Under the pieces are notes generated by a model. It had not been told where the DNA came from, did not search any database, and saw nothing but the letters and a program-made list of their open reading frames with translations. Made by a program: the position numbers and the translations under genes. This document shows positions 9,493-17,711 of a stretch of DNA of 64,000 bases, piece by piece. The stretch lies in assembly GCF_000691145.1 (NCBI RefSeq), contig NZ_ASJC01000002.1, positions 394,430 through 458,429 on the forward strand. Reading direction: 5' to 3'. Each line of letters opens with the position of its first letter. Position 1 is the stretch's first letter. The stretch is from Bacillus altitudinis 41KF2b. GTDB taxonomy: Bacteria > Bacillota > Bacilli > Bacillales > Bacillaceae.

Positions 9493-9771
9493 ATAAAAAG
9501 GCCAGCCATCTCCTGGAAGAGACGACTGACCTTGCAACCGCGTTACCACTCTTATTGATTCAGCCATGGCTGAATCCAACTTAAAACCCGATAACGGAGG
9601 TCACACGTAAAGACTTACTATTCATTCAGTCTTACCGCTCTTTGAGCGAGTTCAATGATTCGTTTTACTGCGTTGCACCGACCCGCAGCTCTCTTAAAAA
9701 ACGGATGTTCATTTACTATTCTCAAGTCAAAGCGTTTATAGTCAAATTTGTATATTCGTCAAAGATTTTAT
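9493..9771 (-). promoter_or_regulatory. T-box riboswitch leader of the permease gene
   Basis: On the minus strand the leader shows every T-box landmark in order. The stem I base pairs CGCTTTGA...GAG with CTC...TCAAAG.AGCG. The AGTA element and AGAGAGCTG...GGTCGGTGCAA apical motifs follow. The GAA of the specifier loop is followed by CTC (9650-9648). The T-box core AGAGTGGTAACGCGG lies at about 9537-9553. The terminator stem GGTCAGTC...GGCTGGCC (9531-9500) precedes TTTTTAT. Uncharged tRNA would favour the antiterminator. The exact specifier register is my reading; CUC (Leu) is the best fit, with ACU or UCG as weaker alternatives. Confidence 0.9.
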
Positions 9772-9777
9772 TTTTTA

Positions 9778-9806
9778 AATATACTGACTAACCACGCAAT
9801 TGTCAA
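9778..9806 (-). promoter_or_regulatory. Sigma-A promoter of the T-box/permease transcript
   Basis: Minus strand TTGACA (9806-9801), 17-bp spacer, TATATT (9783-9778), giving a start near 9771, immediately upstream of T-box stem I. Five of six bases match at -10 and all six at -35. Confidence 0.8.
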
Positions 9807-9830
9807 CAGCCTTTTTCAGACAAACAGCGA

Positions 9831-10505
9831 TTAACGAATCCAAACAGCTACTTCATCCATCGGGCGACGTGTTTTGCCGCGTTTTGGCTCAGTGACACGA
9901 TAACCAAAGGCTGCCATGACAGAGATGTCGTATTGACCATCCTCCAGTAACCCTTCTTCTTCTAAGATACGATGGATGTGATCGTAGCTAAATCCTTCAA
10001 CTGGGCATGAATCAATGCCGATCTGTGCCGCAGCTGTCATCATGTTACCTAAGGCAATATACGTTTGTTTTGAAGCCCAATCAAATAATGTACGGTCATT
10101 TTCTAGTAGATGAAGATCGTTCTCTTGGAATTCTCTGTAGCGCCCCTTGACCATTTCAAACGTTTCGTCTGTCATTCCTTTGATTTGCTTGTTGATGTAT
10201 TCTGCATATGCTGAATCATAGCGGGCATCTGTTCTTGCCAAGATGATCACAAAATGGCTGGCAGTTGGAAGCTGCTTTTGCGCCCCCCATGTATACTCTT
10301 TTAATTTTTCTCTGAATGCTTCATTTTGAATAACGAGGAACTTCCAAGGCTCAAACCCTACAGAGCTTGGAGAAAGTCTTCCTGTTTCTAAAATAAATGC
10401 AAAATCATCCTCTGGAATCTTTTTCGCTGGGTCAAACTCTTTTGTCGCATGACGGAATTCATACGCCTCAATGATTTCTTTTTTTAATAGCTCTTTGTCT
10501 CGCAT
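9831..10505 (-). CDS. yfkO: NAD(P)H-dependent nitroreductase, YfkO/HypO-like
   Basis: Flavin (FMN) oxidoreductase of 224 aa in the nitroreductase family. It opens with the FMN-binding RHATKEFDP motif, then TGRLSPSSVGFEPWKF, the long TWGAQKQLPTASHF segment and a C-terminal CPVEGFSYD...EEGLLEDG region, all matching my recollection of B. subtilis YfkO (HypO). I begin at ATG 10505 (MRDKELL) because AAAGG lies 9 bases upstream; an ATG 9 bases earlier abuts the ribosome site. It is transcribed divergently from a HypR-like regulator. In B. subtilis HypR activates hypO during disulfide/hypochlorite stress, so the same control is likely here. Confidence 0.85.
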   Translation of the reverse strand: MRDKELLKKEIIEAYEFRHATKEFDPAKKIPEDDFAFILETGRLSPSSVGFEPWKFLVIQNEAFREKLKEYTWGAQKQLPTASHFVIILARTDARYDSAYAEYINKQIKGMTDETFEMVKGRYREFQENDLHLLENDRTLFDWASKQTYIALGNMMTAAAQIGIDSCPVEGFSYDHIHRILEEEGLLEDGQYDISVMAAFGYRVTEPKRGKTRRPMDEVAVWIR

Positions 10506-10676
10506 ATTATTCATCCTTTCTAATGAACAGGTGTGTTCCCACAATCCAATTTCTTTCCATTCCCTCATAGAAATTGTTATGATAGGAAAACAAACAACCC
10601 GAATGTGTGATGTCTATCTCTATGGTAAAAGAAAAGCTTCCATTGATTCAAGTACGCACATTTTTGTTCGTTAGGT

Positions 10677-10690
10677 ACAAACATGTTCGT
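10677..10690. promoter_or_regulatory. Candidate operator of the HypR-like regulator
   Basis: Near-perfect 14-bp palindrome ACAAACATGTTCGT (12 of 14 positions symmetrical) in the divergent intergenic region. GTTCGTT-like repeats occur at 10666-10672, 10685-10691 and 10701-10707. The location suits a DUF24/HxlR dimer site; no binding evidence exists. Confidence 0.45.
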
Positions 10691-10725
10691 TTATGACCAT
10701 TTTCGTTTAAGAAAGGAATGTTGAG

Positions 10726-11091
10726 ATGAGTGCACCATCCAATCCAGTCAGTATTGTGAATCATGGCTGTCCCGTGTCTATCACTACAAATGTCATCGGA
10801 GGGAAATGGAAAGGCGTCATCCTTTATCATTTGACTTGCGGTCCAAAGCGTTACAACGAAATACGCCGGCTTCTGCCAAGAATTTCGCAGCGTGTCCTGA
10901 CGTTGCAATTACGAGAACTTGAACAAGACGGGATTGTTCACCGTGAAGTCTATGAGGAAGTTCCTCCTCGTGTCGAGTATTCACTGACTTCTCTTGGAAA
11001 TACGTTAAAGCCCATTATCTTTGCCATGCGTGAATGGGGCGAATCCTATGGAAGAGAAACGCGCCCAAAAGAAAAAAGCTGCCATCTCTAG
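10726..11091 (+). CDS. HxlR/DUF24-family redox-sensing regulator, HypR-like
   Basis: Small winged-helix regulator (121 aa) of the HxlR (DUF24) branch of the MarR superfamily. The conserved N-terminal Cys is C15 in HGCPV, the residue that senses thiol stress in relatives such as YodB, CatR and HypR. A second Cys is at C38. The wHTH spans about 23-95 with [25 protein letters not shown] and the wing [14 protein letters not shown] at about 10712-10716 serves ATG 10726. The stop lies inside the bidirectional terminator shared with minJ. Divergent pairing with a YfkO-like nitroreductase supports a HypR role; whether C38 matches the HypR resolving cysteine I cannot tell. Confidence 0.82.
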   Translation: MSAPSNPVSIVNHGCPVSITTNVIGGKWKGVILYHLTCGPKRYNEIRRLLPRISQRVLTLQLRELEQDGIVHREVYEEVPPRVEYSLTSLGNTLKPIIFAMREWGESYGRETRPKEKSCHL

Positions 11092-11101
11092 CAGCTTTTT
11101 T
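11072..11101. terminator. Bidirectional terminator between the HypR-like gene and minJ
   Basis: AAAAAAGCTGC / GCAGCTTTTTT stem with an 8-base loop. It contains the stop codon of the + strand regulator and abuts the minJ stop. Confidence 0.88.
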
Positions 11102-12287
11102 AAGATGAAATCGCCGTTGGCTCTTGCTGAGGATCGTCCTTCACAAACAGGATACCAAGCTGGTGATGCTCCCCTTCGTAAGAGGCGCGTTTCTCAAACC
11201 TTGTCTGACCATTGAGACCAATGATCTCAAGCTTTGTCAGAGCACGATTGGTTTGTAGTGCTTCATAAAATTCTGAAACGGTTTTGATCTCGATTCCATT
11301 GACCTTTGTAATCATTTCTCCGATCTCAAGCTTTAAATCAGCCGCAGGGGTATTCGGAATGATACCAAGCACCATAAGCCCTTGATTCCGCTTAGAGAAA
11401 AAGAATGGTGCAGCGTTGTCATTCGCCCTCTGCTTCCATGATAAAAAGGCTCTTCCTGCAATCGCTAGAACAACAGCTCCCCACGCAATCGGCTCAAACC
11501 AAATACTTGCCGCACCTACTACAGCAACAACTAGACCGAGCATCATTATTCGGCGTGACGTAATTTGAATACTCACAATTGGCAGCGATCCTTGAATACG
11601 CTGGCCAAAGCCGATGATGTACGGGATCACAATAAATGAAAAGCTTTGATTGTGCACTTGAAGCACAGGCCACCATGGCAGAGAAGAAGTCCATTCACCT
11701 GCCGGCATCAGCAAAACAAGTGGTAGAAGCCACAGACGGTTTGCTCGCTGCTGGCCGATCAAAAGTCCTCTCGCACTCATCACCATTGCAGGCGATGTAC
11801 GTAAATGCGCCGTTCGATAGGCTAAGATGCCTTCGGTCATTAACAGTAGCCCTAACAGGATCACAACGGCTGATGCATTCATCATTGAAAGCTGCGGCAG
11901 CCAAGAATGGCTCACTTGAACAGACATCAGTCCAAATGCCGCAATAAAACTGAAACCGAGTGTGTATGCAGACGAAAGCGCACTCGCCTTAAAGAATAAA
12001 GAGAAAACGATGGTCATCGCTGCAATCAGCACGATGAATCCAGGCGGAAGGGAAATCCCTAAACCTACAGATATGATCGATAGACAAATTCCTGGAACCC
12101 ATCCTTTTGAATATGTAAATTTCAGTTCATCGTAAACATCTTCTATTCTTGTTTGAAACGCTTTTCTCTCCCGCTTTACGCGGATGTAGCCATATAATAG
12201 GCTGATTAATATCATAAAATAAAAAAGAGGATGGATTAAAAACAGACCGACCGCTTTTAATCCGGCTCCCATCCACTCCGAGCTCAT
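11100..12287 (-). CDS. minJ: Division-site determinant MinJ
   Basis: Polytopic membrane protein of 395 aa with about eight TM segments and a C-terminal PDZ domain (about 290-385; GLMVLGIIPNTPAADLKLEIGEMITKVNG split over the binding groove). In B. subtilis MinJ (YvjD, 397 aa) bridges DivIVA to MinD and keeps the Min inhibitor at poles and new division sites; it also affects motility. Size, topology and position beside swrA match. It lies 68 bp downstream of swrA on the same strand, so it is probably in the known swrA-minJ dicistron. The ATG at 12287 has no strong ribosome site that I can see, so the start is less certain than the identity. Confidence 0.9.
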   Translation of the reverse strand: MSSEWMGAGLKAVGLFLIHPLFYFMILISLLYGYIRVKRERKAFQTRIEDVYDELKFTYSKGWVPGICLSIISVGLGISLPPGFIVLIAAMTIVFSLFFKASALSSAYTLGFSFIAAFGLMSVQVSHSWLPQLSMMNASAVVILLGLLLMTEGILAYRTAHLRTSPAMVMSARGLLIGQQRANRLWLLPLVLLMPAGEWTSSLPWWPVLQVHNQSFSFIVIPYIIGFGQRIQGSLPIVSIQITSRRIMMLGLVVAVVGAASIWFEPIAWGAVVLAIAGRAFLSWKQRANDNAAPFFFSKRNQGLMVLGIIPNTPAADLKLEIGEMITKVNGIEIKTVSEFYEALQTNRALTKLEIIGLNGQTRFEKRASYEGEHHQLGILFVKDDPQQEPTAISS

Positions 12288-12355
12288 TATCGTTCACCGC
12301 CCAAGTCAAGCATTTTCTCTTATTCTATCAAATAAATCGATGCTTGACATCAGGT

Positions 12356-12709
12356 TTATTTCTCCTGATTCATCCAAAGTGTGACATTCGACAGTGAAAA
12401 ATCTTTTAAATAGTGATTTACATCTACGTCTAATATGCCGCCGAGAAGCTGCATGGACCTCTTGATGTCGGTTAAGTTTATACCAAGTCTCTTATGATTA
12501 TCCATTAAATAATTGAAGTATATCTCAGCACAGTCTTCATCGATCTCGTCGACTGATTCTACCGTTGTGTAATTGACCAAGTACCTGCTTAACAGCATGA
12601 GTAGACTTAATGCCTTTGTAGCCGAAAACGTCACATCTTTCGTACGACTCTTAAGCTCCTCTACCAACTCGTAATATTTTTTCTCTCTCACAATACTTGC
12701 CCTTTTCAA
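12356..12709 (-). CDS. swrA: Swarming motility activator SwrA, intact
   Basis: 117-aa cytoplasmic protein beginning MKRASIVREKKYYEL and ending SNVTLWMNQEK, essentially the B. subtilis SwrA sequence and full length. SwrA with DegU~P activates the fla/che promoter and so raises flagellar number; it is degraded by LonA/SmiA. The start is TTG 12709, with a GGGGG ribosome site (about 12718-12722). In B. subtilis a run of eight A within codons for EKK is a phase-variation hot spot that is frameshifted in laboratory strains. Here the same residues are GAG AAA AAA, leaving six A, and the frame is open. Confidence 0.95.
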   Translation of the reverse strand: MKRASIVREKKYYELVEELKSRTKDVTFSATKALSLLMLLSRYLVNYTTVESVDEIDEDCAEIYFNYLMDNHKRLGINLTDIKRSMQLLGGILDVDVNHYLKDFSLSNVTLWMNQEK

Positions 12710-12779
12710 TTGTGTACCCCCATTTACTAGTTCTTTTAAGAAAAGCGCAAACCTCGGTACAGCTCAATGCTTAAGCTGA

Positions 12780-12804
12780 ATATCCGCAAAAAATAAAATA
12801 TTTA
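12780..12804 (-). promoter_or_regulatory. Sigma-D-like promoter upstream of swrA
   Basis: Minus strand GCGGATAT (12787-12780; 7 of 8 to GCCGATAT) with TAAA at 12804-12801. The 13-bp spacing is shorter than the usual 14-16. The start would fall about 60 bases before the swrA TTG. B. subtilis swrA has sigma-A and sigma-D promoters, which supports the assignment. Confidence 0.5.
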
Positions 12805-13026
12805 AAATGAGTGCTACTTTTTATTGTAAGAATTATTTATGTAACATACAACTTTCAAAAGTTTCATTTTCATGACATGTTTAAATCAACAGAAAGTCTC
12901 TTATATAAATATGTTATCGGGTAAATTCGAAGGAATGTTATGTTTTTTGTAAAATAAATGAATATATTTCTCGATATAATATATTTTTAAGAATAAATTA
13001 TTACATGTTCGTAACACTTATGAACC
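12805..13026. other. AT-rich gene-free stretch between ctpB and swrA
   Basis: About 220 bp of very AT-rich sequence upstream of the swrA sigma-D-like site. No open frame, clear hairpin or strong sigma-A promoter stands out. Low-quality -10-like boxes are everywhere because of composition. It may carry additional swrA control. Confidence 0.5.
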
Positions 13027-13030
13027 AAAA

Positions 13031-13054
13031 AAAGAGGCATTTATTCGCCTCTTT
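13031..13054 (-). terminator. Terminator of ctpB
   Basis: AAAGAGGC / GCCTCTTT stem overlapping the ctpB stop, followed on the minus strand by a T run (TTTTTTTGG). Confidence 0.85.
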
Positions 13055-14501
13055 ATTTTTTGAGATATAGTGCTTTTAGTGCAGTTTGTAGCTGAAGATC
13101 ATTCTTTTCATAAGATTTCACTTCATCTACCATCTTGTTCATCATTTTCGCTGTCTTTAAATCAATCACACCTGATTTTTCGAGATTGTATGTGCTTTGA
13201 AATGCGAGTACAGCCTTTTTCGTTTCTTCGTCAAAATATCCATCTACTCTGCCAGGGTCAAATGATAACCCTTTTAACAATGTCTGTGCTTGTCTGACTT
13301 CTTCATTGTTCATATCAAGCTGAAGCGGTTCTTTCAGCTGGAGCGGGCCAACGGTGAAGTAATCTGGTTGATGAATCGCAATGGTCGGCACAACGCCTTT
13401 TTTGTGAATCCAATTCCCTTTCGGTGTCAGCCACTTATACAGCGTTAATTTAATGTTACTTCCATCTCCCATTGGTACCGCCTGCTGCACAGTCCCTTTA
13501 CCAAAGGAAACGTCACCTACCACTTCATACTTCCCTGCTTCTTTCATGGCACCAGCCAGAATTTCAGAAGCAGATGCACTTCCTTTATCAATTAAGACAT
13601 TGATTGGGTATGGTTTTTGTTCTTTTCGTTTTGAAAAATATCGTTTTCGATCGCCATTCCGTTCTGCAATTTGAATATATGGCTGATCCTTTGTGATAAA
13701 ATGTTTTAAAATGTCTTCCACACTTTGTAGATAGCCGCCAGGATTTCCTCTCACGTCCAGCACAAGGCCTTCCATGCCCTTTTTCTCGAGCTTATTCAAG
13801 CTTGCCGTGAAATCCTTCGCCGTATCTTCAGAGAAGCTAGAGATCGCAATATAGCCTGTTTTATGACCATTGACCTCTTTCATTGAAGCCGTTACGGTTT
13901 CAAGCGGGATTTCTTCTCGTTTGATATGGAATGTTAGCTCTTTTTCAATTCCATTTCGTCTGATTTTCAAGGCGACAGACGTTCCTTTTTTTCCTCTTAT
14001 TTTCAGTACAGCATCGTTTAGGCTTTTTTCTTTCATCGACTCACCGTCAATGCTGATGATTTCATCTTTCGGTTTCAGACCCGCCTTTGCCGCAGGGGAT
14101 TTTTTAAAGGCAGAGACAATGATAATCTTTCCTTCATCCATTCCAACTTCTGCCCCAATTCCTTCAAATGAGGAATCAAGTGAATCCGAAAATTGCTTTG
14201 CGGTTTGCTTGTCCATGTATACTGAATACGGATCATTTAAGGTTGAAAGCATTCCTTGAATGGCACCTTCAAGCAGCTTTTGACGATCCACTTCCTCTAC
14301 ATATTCATTCGAAATGAGGTCATAGGCTTTCTCAATTTTCTCCATTCCGTTTTCCTTCGCTCGATCACTTGATTGAGCTTGTCCAGCCACTGCAGCAGCC
14401 GCTTTCGGTGACTCCGCTTGAGTCGCCTCTTTATGCGTCATAACCCCTACACTGATGATGAGAATGACACTTGCCATGATGGATGCGATTTGTTTTTTCA
14501 T
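13053..14501 (-). CDS. ctpB: Carboxy-terminal processing protease CtpB
   Basis: Secreted/membrane-anchored S41 serine protease, 482 aa. An N-terminal hydrophobic signal/anchor (1-22), a helical region, a PDZ domain (about 105-190) and the protease core follow. The Ser-Lys dyad is visible as S310 in GSASASE and K335 in SFGKGTVQ, one residue offset from B. subtilis S309/K334. A peptidoglycan-binding_1 domain (about 395-460) closes the protein. In B. subtilis CtpB (YvjB) is made in the forespore and trims SpoIVFA, helping trigger pro-sigma-K processing. AAGGAGG precedes ATG 14501. It is adjacent to swrA/minJ as in B. subtilis. Confidence 0.93.
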   Translation of the reverse strand: MKKQIASIMASVILIISVGVMTHKEATQAESPKAAAAVAGQAQSSDRAKENGMEKIEKAYDLISNEYVEEVDRQKLLEGAIQGMLSTLNDPYSVYMDKQTAKQFSDSLDSSFEGIGAEVGMDEGKIIIVSAFKKSPAAKAGLKPKDEIISIDGESMKEKSLNDAVLKIRGKKGTSVALKIRRNGIEKELTFHIKREEIPLETVTASMKEVNGHKTGYIAISSFSEDTAKDFTASLNKLEKKGMEGLVLDVRGNPGGYLQSVEDILKHFITKDQPYIQIAERNGDRKRYFSKRKEQKPYPINVLIDKGSASASEILAGAMKEAGKYEVVGDVSFGKGTVQQAVPMGDGSNIKLTLYKWLTPKGNWIHKKGVVPTIAIHQPDYFTVGPLQLKEPLQLDMNNEEVRQAQTLLKGLSFDPGRVDGYFDEETKKAVLAFQSTYNLEKSGVIDLKTAKMMNKMVDEVKSYEKNDLQLQTALKALYLKK

Positions 14502-14654
14502 ATTTGGCCTCCTTCTTCAACTCTTCCTGATGACCTGAGTTATTATATGCCAGAAGAAGGGATTTCATGTAAAGACATTCTCCTAAGGAGGCTTGACTAA
14601 TCATTTCATTAGGTGTAATTTTTATTTTGTTACGATCGAGAAGGAGTCTTCGCT

Positions 14655-15395
14655 ATGTATATTATATTGACGATGCTTTTATTAGGAATTTTACTAGGGT
14701 TTGTAGGAGCTGGCGGGGCTGGTTTTGTCATCGCATTGCTGACGTTAATCTTTGATGTACCAATCCATACTGCACTTGGAACATCTTTAGCTGCTATGGC
14801 ATTTACGACTTTATCTGGTGCATACAGCCACTACCGGGAAGGAAATATTCAGCTCAAATCAGGTTTGATTGTCGGTGCACTAGCATGTATTGCTTCATTT
14901 GCCGGAGCAAAAGTGGCTCCTTTTATTCCAGAGGATAGCCTGCACTATTTAACAGCTGGTATGCTCTTTTTATCTGCTGTTTTTATGATGATCAAATTGT
15001 TTGTCCTAAAAGAAGATGCTGAACAGCAGCCGCTTTCTTCACGCCAATTGCTGATCAGGGGCATTATATTAGGCCTTGTATCAGGGATGCTTTCAGGGAT
15101 GTTCGGTATCGGATCAGCACCATTTATTCAAGTGGGGCTTTTGATTTTGCTGAAGCTGTCTATTAGACAAGCTGTTGGCACAACGATGCTAGTGATTATT
15201 CCAATCTCTATTGGCGGTGGAATTGGTTATATTTCAGAAGGCTATGTTGACTTTATCCTGCTCGTTCAGATCTTAATCGGTACCGTATTAGGAGCTTTTA
15301 TTGGGGCAAAATTTACACGCCTTGCGCCGAAACCTCTCTTAAAATCCGCTGTGCTTTTAACACCTATTATTGCCGGATTACTGCTGTTATTTTAA
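14655..15395 (+). CDS. TauE/SafE (TSUP)-family membrane permease
   Basis: 246-aa membrane protein with about eight hydrophobic helices in two similar halves, each opening with the TSUP-type glycine-rich motif (LGILLGFVGAGGAGFV in the first half, LGLVSGMLSGMFGIGSAPF in the second). Family members move sulfite, sulfonates or related organic anions; the substrate here is unknown. AAGGAG lies 10 bases before ATG 14655. It reads opposite to its neighbours ctpB and the M23 hydrolase and is absent, as far as I recall, between ctpB and ftsX in B. subtilis, so it is a local insertion. Confidence 0.85.
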   Translation: MYIILTMLLLGILLGFVGAGGAGFVIALLTLIFDVPIHTALGTSLAAMAFTTLSGAYSHYREGNIQLKSGLIVGALACIASFAGAKVAPFIPEDSLHYLTAGMLFLSAVFMMIKLFVLKEDAEQQPLSSRQLLIRGIILGLVSGMLSGMFGIGSAPFIQVGLLILLKLSIRQAVGTTMLVIIPISIGGGIGYISEGYVDFILLVQILIGTVLGAFIGAKFTRLAPKPLLKSAVLLTPIIAGLLLLF

Positions 15396-15409
15396 TTTCA
15401 TCTACATGA

Positions 15410-15442
15410 AAAAAGCCGATAACATGCTGTTATCGGCTTTTT
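15410..15442. terminator. Bidirectional terminator between the TSUP gene and the M23 hydrolase gene
   Basis: Perfect 15-bp stem AAAAAGCCGATAACA / TGTTATCGGCTTTTT with a 3-base loop, A-rich on the left and T-rich on the right, located between two converging genes. Confidence 0.92.
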
Positions 15443-15443
15443 G

Positions 15444-16706
15444 TTAGCGGATATATTGCGCTGGATTGACTGCATTTGATTTCGCGCCATTCCATAATCC
15501 TTTATGAATTTCAAAATGAAGATGCTGGCCATAAGACTGACCTGTGTTGCCCATATATCCAAGGAATTGACCTTGCTCGACTCTTTGACCTGTTGACACA
15601 CTTCTTGTTGAAAGATGAGCGTATACCGTTTGATACGTTTGGCCATTGATGTTATGTGTAATGAACACCACGTTCCCATAACTCGACGAGTAGCTTGAGT
15701 TCGTGACTGTTCCAGATGCGGCTGCAACGACAGATACAGTGCCTTTTGCAGCGATATCTAATCCGTAATGCTGTCCGCCAGAACGTCCGCCAAAGCCTGA
15801 TGAGAAACGGCCTGCAGCTGGTTTAATGAAACCTGAGCTACTTGCTGGTGTATCTGACACTTGATCAGATCCTCCACTTGGTGCAGGTGCACTTTTTTCA
15901 GCAGCTGCTTGTTCTGCTTTCTTCGCTTCTTCTTTTTGACGACGTGCTTCTTCAGACTTTACCGCCGCTTTCTGATTCGCTAAAATTTCTTGTTCATTTT
16001 CAAGCTTTCCTAGTTCATCATGTGCATGTTCTTTTTCTTCCGTTACATGACCAAGGACTTTTCCTTTTTCTTTTTGCTGTTTAGATAGGTCCTTTTTCAA
16101 CGTTTCAAGCTCTTTCAAAGATGTTTCAAGTCCACTTAGCTGTTTATTTAGCTCTGCTTCTTTTTGCTCTACTAGCTCCAAATCATTTTCGTGTTCTGTA
16201 ATCATGTCTTTATCTGCTTCGACGATGGTTGTAACAGCTCCCACACGACTGACAAAATCACTAAAGCTACGAGCACCTAGCAGCACATCTAAATAGTTGA
16301 TTGTACCGCCACTTTTTTGCATAGAACGAATTCGATCTTTGAAAATCGCTTTTCTCTTTTCAATTCGCTCGTTGATGACTTCAATCTCTTTTTTTAGTTT
16401 TTTGATCTCTTGTTTCGTCTGTTTGACCTCTTTTTCTTTTTCAGCGACTTTTTCAGTTGCGGCACTTACTTTTTGGTCAATTTTTTCAATTTCTTGCTTT
16501 AGCTTTGATTCTTTCTTTTCAAGCTTTGCCAGTTCTGATTTCTTTTTCTTCAAGGTTGATTCAGTCTTCGATGTTTTCTCTTCAATTTGTTGACGTTTTT
16601 GATCTAGGTCTTCGTATGCGAATGCACGATTTTCGTTCCCTGGAATGTATAGCCACGTTGTTCCAATAAACGCTGCCATTCCAGCCATCATCAGCTTTCT
16701 TTTCAA
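15444..16706 (-). CDS. Coiled-coil M23 peptidoglycan hydrolase linked to FtsEX
   Basis: Secreted wall endopeptidase, 420 aa. A signal peptide (about 1-30, ending AFA) precedes a long charged coiled coil (about 32-245), a Pro/Ser/Ala linker, and a C-terminal LytM/M23 domain. Zinc ligands are visible: H313 and D317 (HYGLD) and H395/H397 (HLHFE), so it should be catalytic, unlike degenerate EnvC. The architecture resembles PcsB/EnvC/CwlO-type proteins gated by FtsEX. It lies downstream of ftsE-ftsX on the same strand (114-bp gap), which strongly suggests FtsX is its activator. TTG 16706 is chosen because GGGAGGGG sits upstream; a longer in-frame start would place that site inside the protein. 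Confidence 0.88.
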   Translation of the reverse strand: MKRKLMMAGMAAFIGTTWLYIPGNENRAFAYEDLDQKRQQIEEKTSKTESTLKKKKSELAKLEKKESKLKQEIEKIDQKVSAATEKVAEKEKEVKQTKQEIKKLKKEIEVINERIEKRKAIFKDRIRSMQKSGGTINYLDVLLGARSFSDFVSRVGAVTTIVEADKDMITEHENDLELVEQKEAELNKQLSGLETSLKELETLKKDLSKQQKEKGKVLGHVTEEKEHAHDELGKLENEQEILANQKAAVKSEEARRQKEEAKKAEQAAAEKSAPAPSGGSDQVSDTPASSSGFIKPAAGRFSSGFGGRSGGQHYGLDIAAKGTVSVVAAASGTVTNSSYSSSYGNVVFITHNINGQTYQTVYAHLSTRSVSTGQRVEQGQFLGYMGNTGQSYGQHLHFEIHKGLWNGAKSNAVNPAQYIR

Positions 16707-16820
16707 AACGATATTCCCCTCCCATGACAACTGCCTGCATGAAGAGTCGACCGGATGAATTGGATCAACCGGTCACATCTTCTATAGAATCTTCGAGTGC
16801 TGCCATCAATATAAATAGAT

Positions 16821-17711
16821 TTATACTTTCAAGAATTTACGGATGGACGTTAAACTTCCCCACACACCGATAATGGCACCGATCAATAGAAGGACCAGTG
16901 ATACTTGATAGACAAACGGATTGTATGGAAGCATTGAAATAAATGAACCTTGTACCCTTGGCGCCACCCAGCCGACAGCATATTGATACGTGCCAAGCAA
17001 TACAGCGATTGGTATAATCGAGCCAAATACACCAAGTAGTAATCCTTCGATGAAGAACGGCCAGCGGATAAACCAGTTCGTTGCACCTACTAGTTTCATA
17101 ATCTCAATTTCTTTACGTCTAGCAAAAATCGTAATTTTGATCGTATTGGAAATCAAGAACATCGCTGTAAATAAAAGCCCAATAATAAGTGCGATGCCGA
17201 CATTACGCGCCACTCCGACAACATTAAAGAGTCGGCTGACCTCTTCTTTTCCATAAGTGACTTTATACGTCCCTTTTAGGTTTTCCAATTTCTTCGCTAC
17301 TTTTGGTGTATCGTGGGGATCTGTTGTTTTTACAATAAACGCATCATTCAATGGATTTTCTTGATCAACCAATCCCATAGATTGTCCATTTTCACCAAAG
17401 CTTTTAATCAGTGCTTTTAGTTCATCATCCTTGGATGAGTATTTCACATCACTGATTTCAGGAATCTTCTCAATTTCTGCTTTTAATTCATCCTGCTGCT
17501 TTTGATTCGCAGTTAAATCGATGAGAACTTTTACTTCTACTTCTTTCTCAGCGTTCGATGCCATGTTATTCAAGTTGAGCATAATGACAAGAAAAACCCC
17601 AACTAAAATCAATGTGACAGTGACCGCACTAATTGATGCAAATGTCATCCACGTGTTTCTTCCAAGTGAACGGAAGCTCTCACGTAAATGCCGCGAGAGA
17701 GTTTTAATCAT
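16821..17711 (-). CDS. ftsX: FtsX, membrane subunit of the FtsEX complex
   Basis: 296-aa permease-like protein with four TM helices (about 22-46, 170-195, 220-245, 265-290) and a large extracellular loop of about 120 residues between TM1 and TM2 that contacts a wall hydrolase. In B. subtilis FtsEX activates CwlO during elongation and influences entry into sporulation. The start ATG 17711 lies inside the last codons of ftsE (8-base overlap), with GAGGGGAG about 10 bases upstream; longer in-frame starts would extend into ftsE. Operon: ftsE, ftsX, then the M23 hydrolase. Confidence 0.94.
   Translation of the reverse strand: MIKTLSRHLRESFRSLGRNTWMTFASISAVTVTLILVGVFLVIMLNLNNMASNAEKEVEVKVLIDLTANQKQQDELKAEIEKIPEISDVKYSSKDDELKALIKSFGENGQSMGLVDQENPLNDAFIVKTTDPHDTPKVAKKLENLKGTYKVTYGKEEVSRLFNVVGVARNVGIALIIGLLFTAMFLISNTIKITIFARRKEIEIMKLVGATNWFIRWPFFIEGLLLGVFGSIIPIAVLLGTYQYAVGWVAPRVQGSFISMLPYNPFVYQVSLVLLLIGAIIGVWGSLTSIRKFLKV

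Noticed and set aside
10648..10908. Minus-strand open frame antisense to the HypR-like gene
   Set aside because: No ribosome site, covers the divergent promoter region and the regulator N-terminus, which is clearly real.
12356..12709. Possible swrA frameshift as in laboratory B. subtilis
   Set aside because: The frame is intact and full length; six A in the tract keep register.
15694..16669. Plus-strand open frames over the M23 coiled coil
   Set aside because: Mirror frames of a Lys/Glu-rich coiled coil; hydrophobic low-complexity translations with no start signals.
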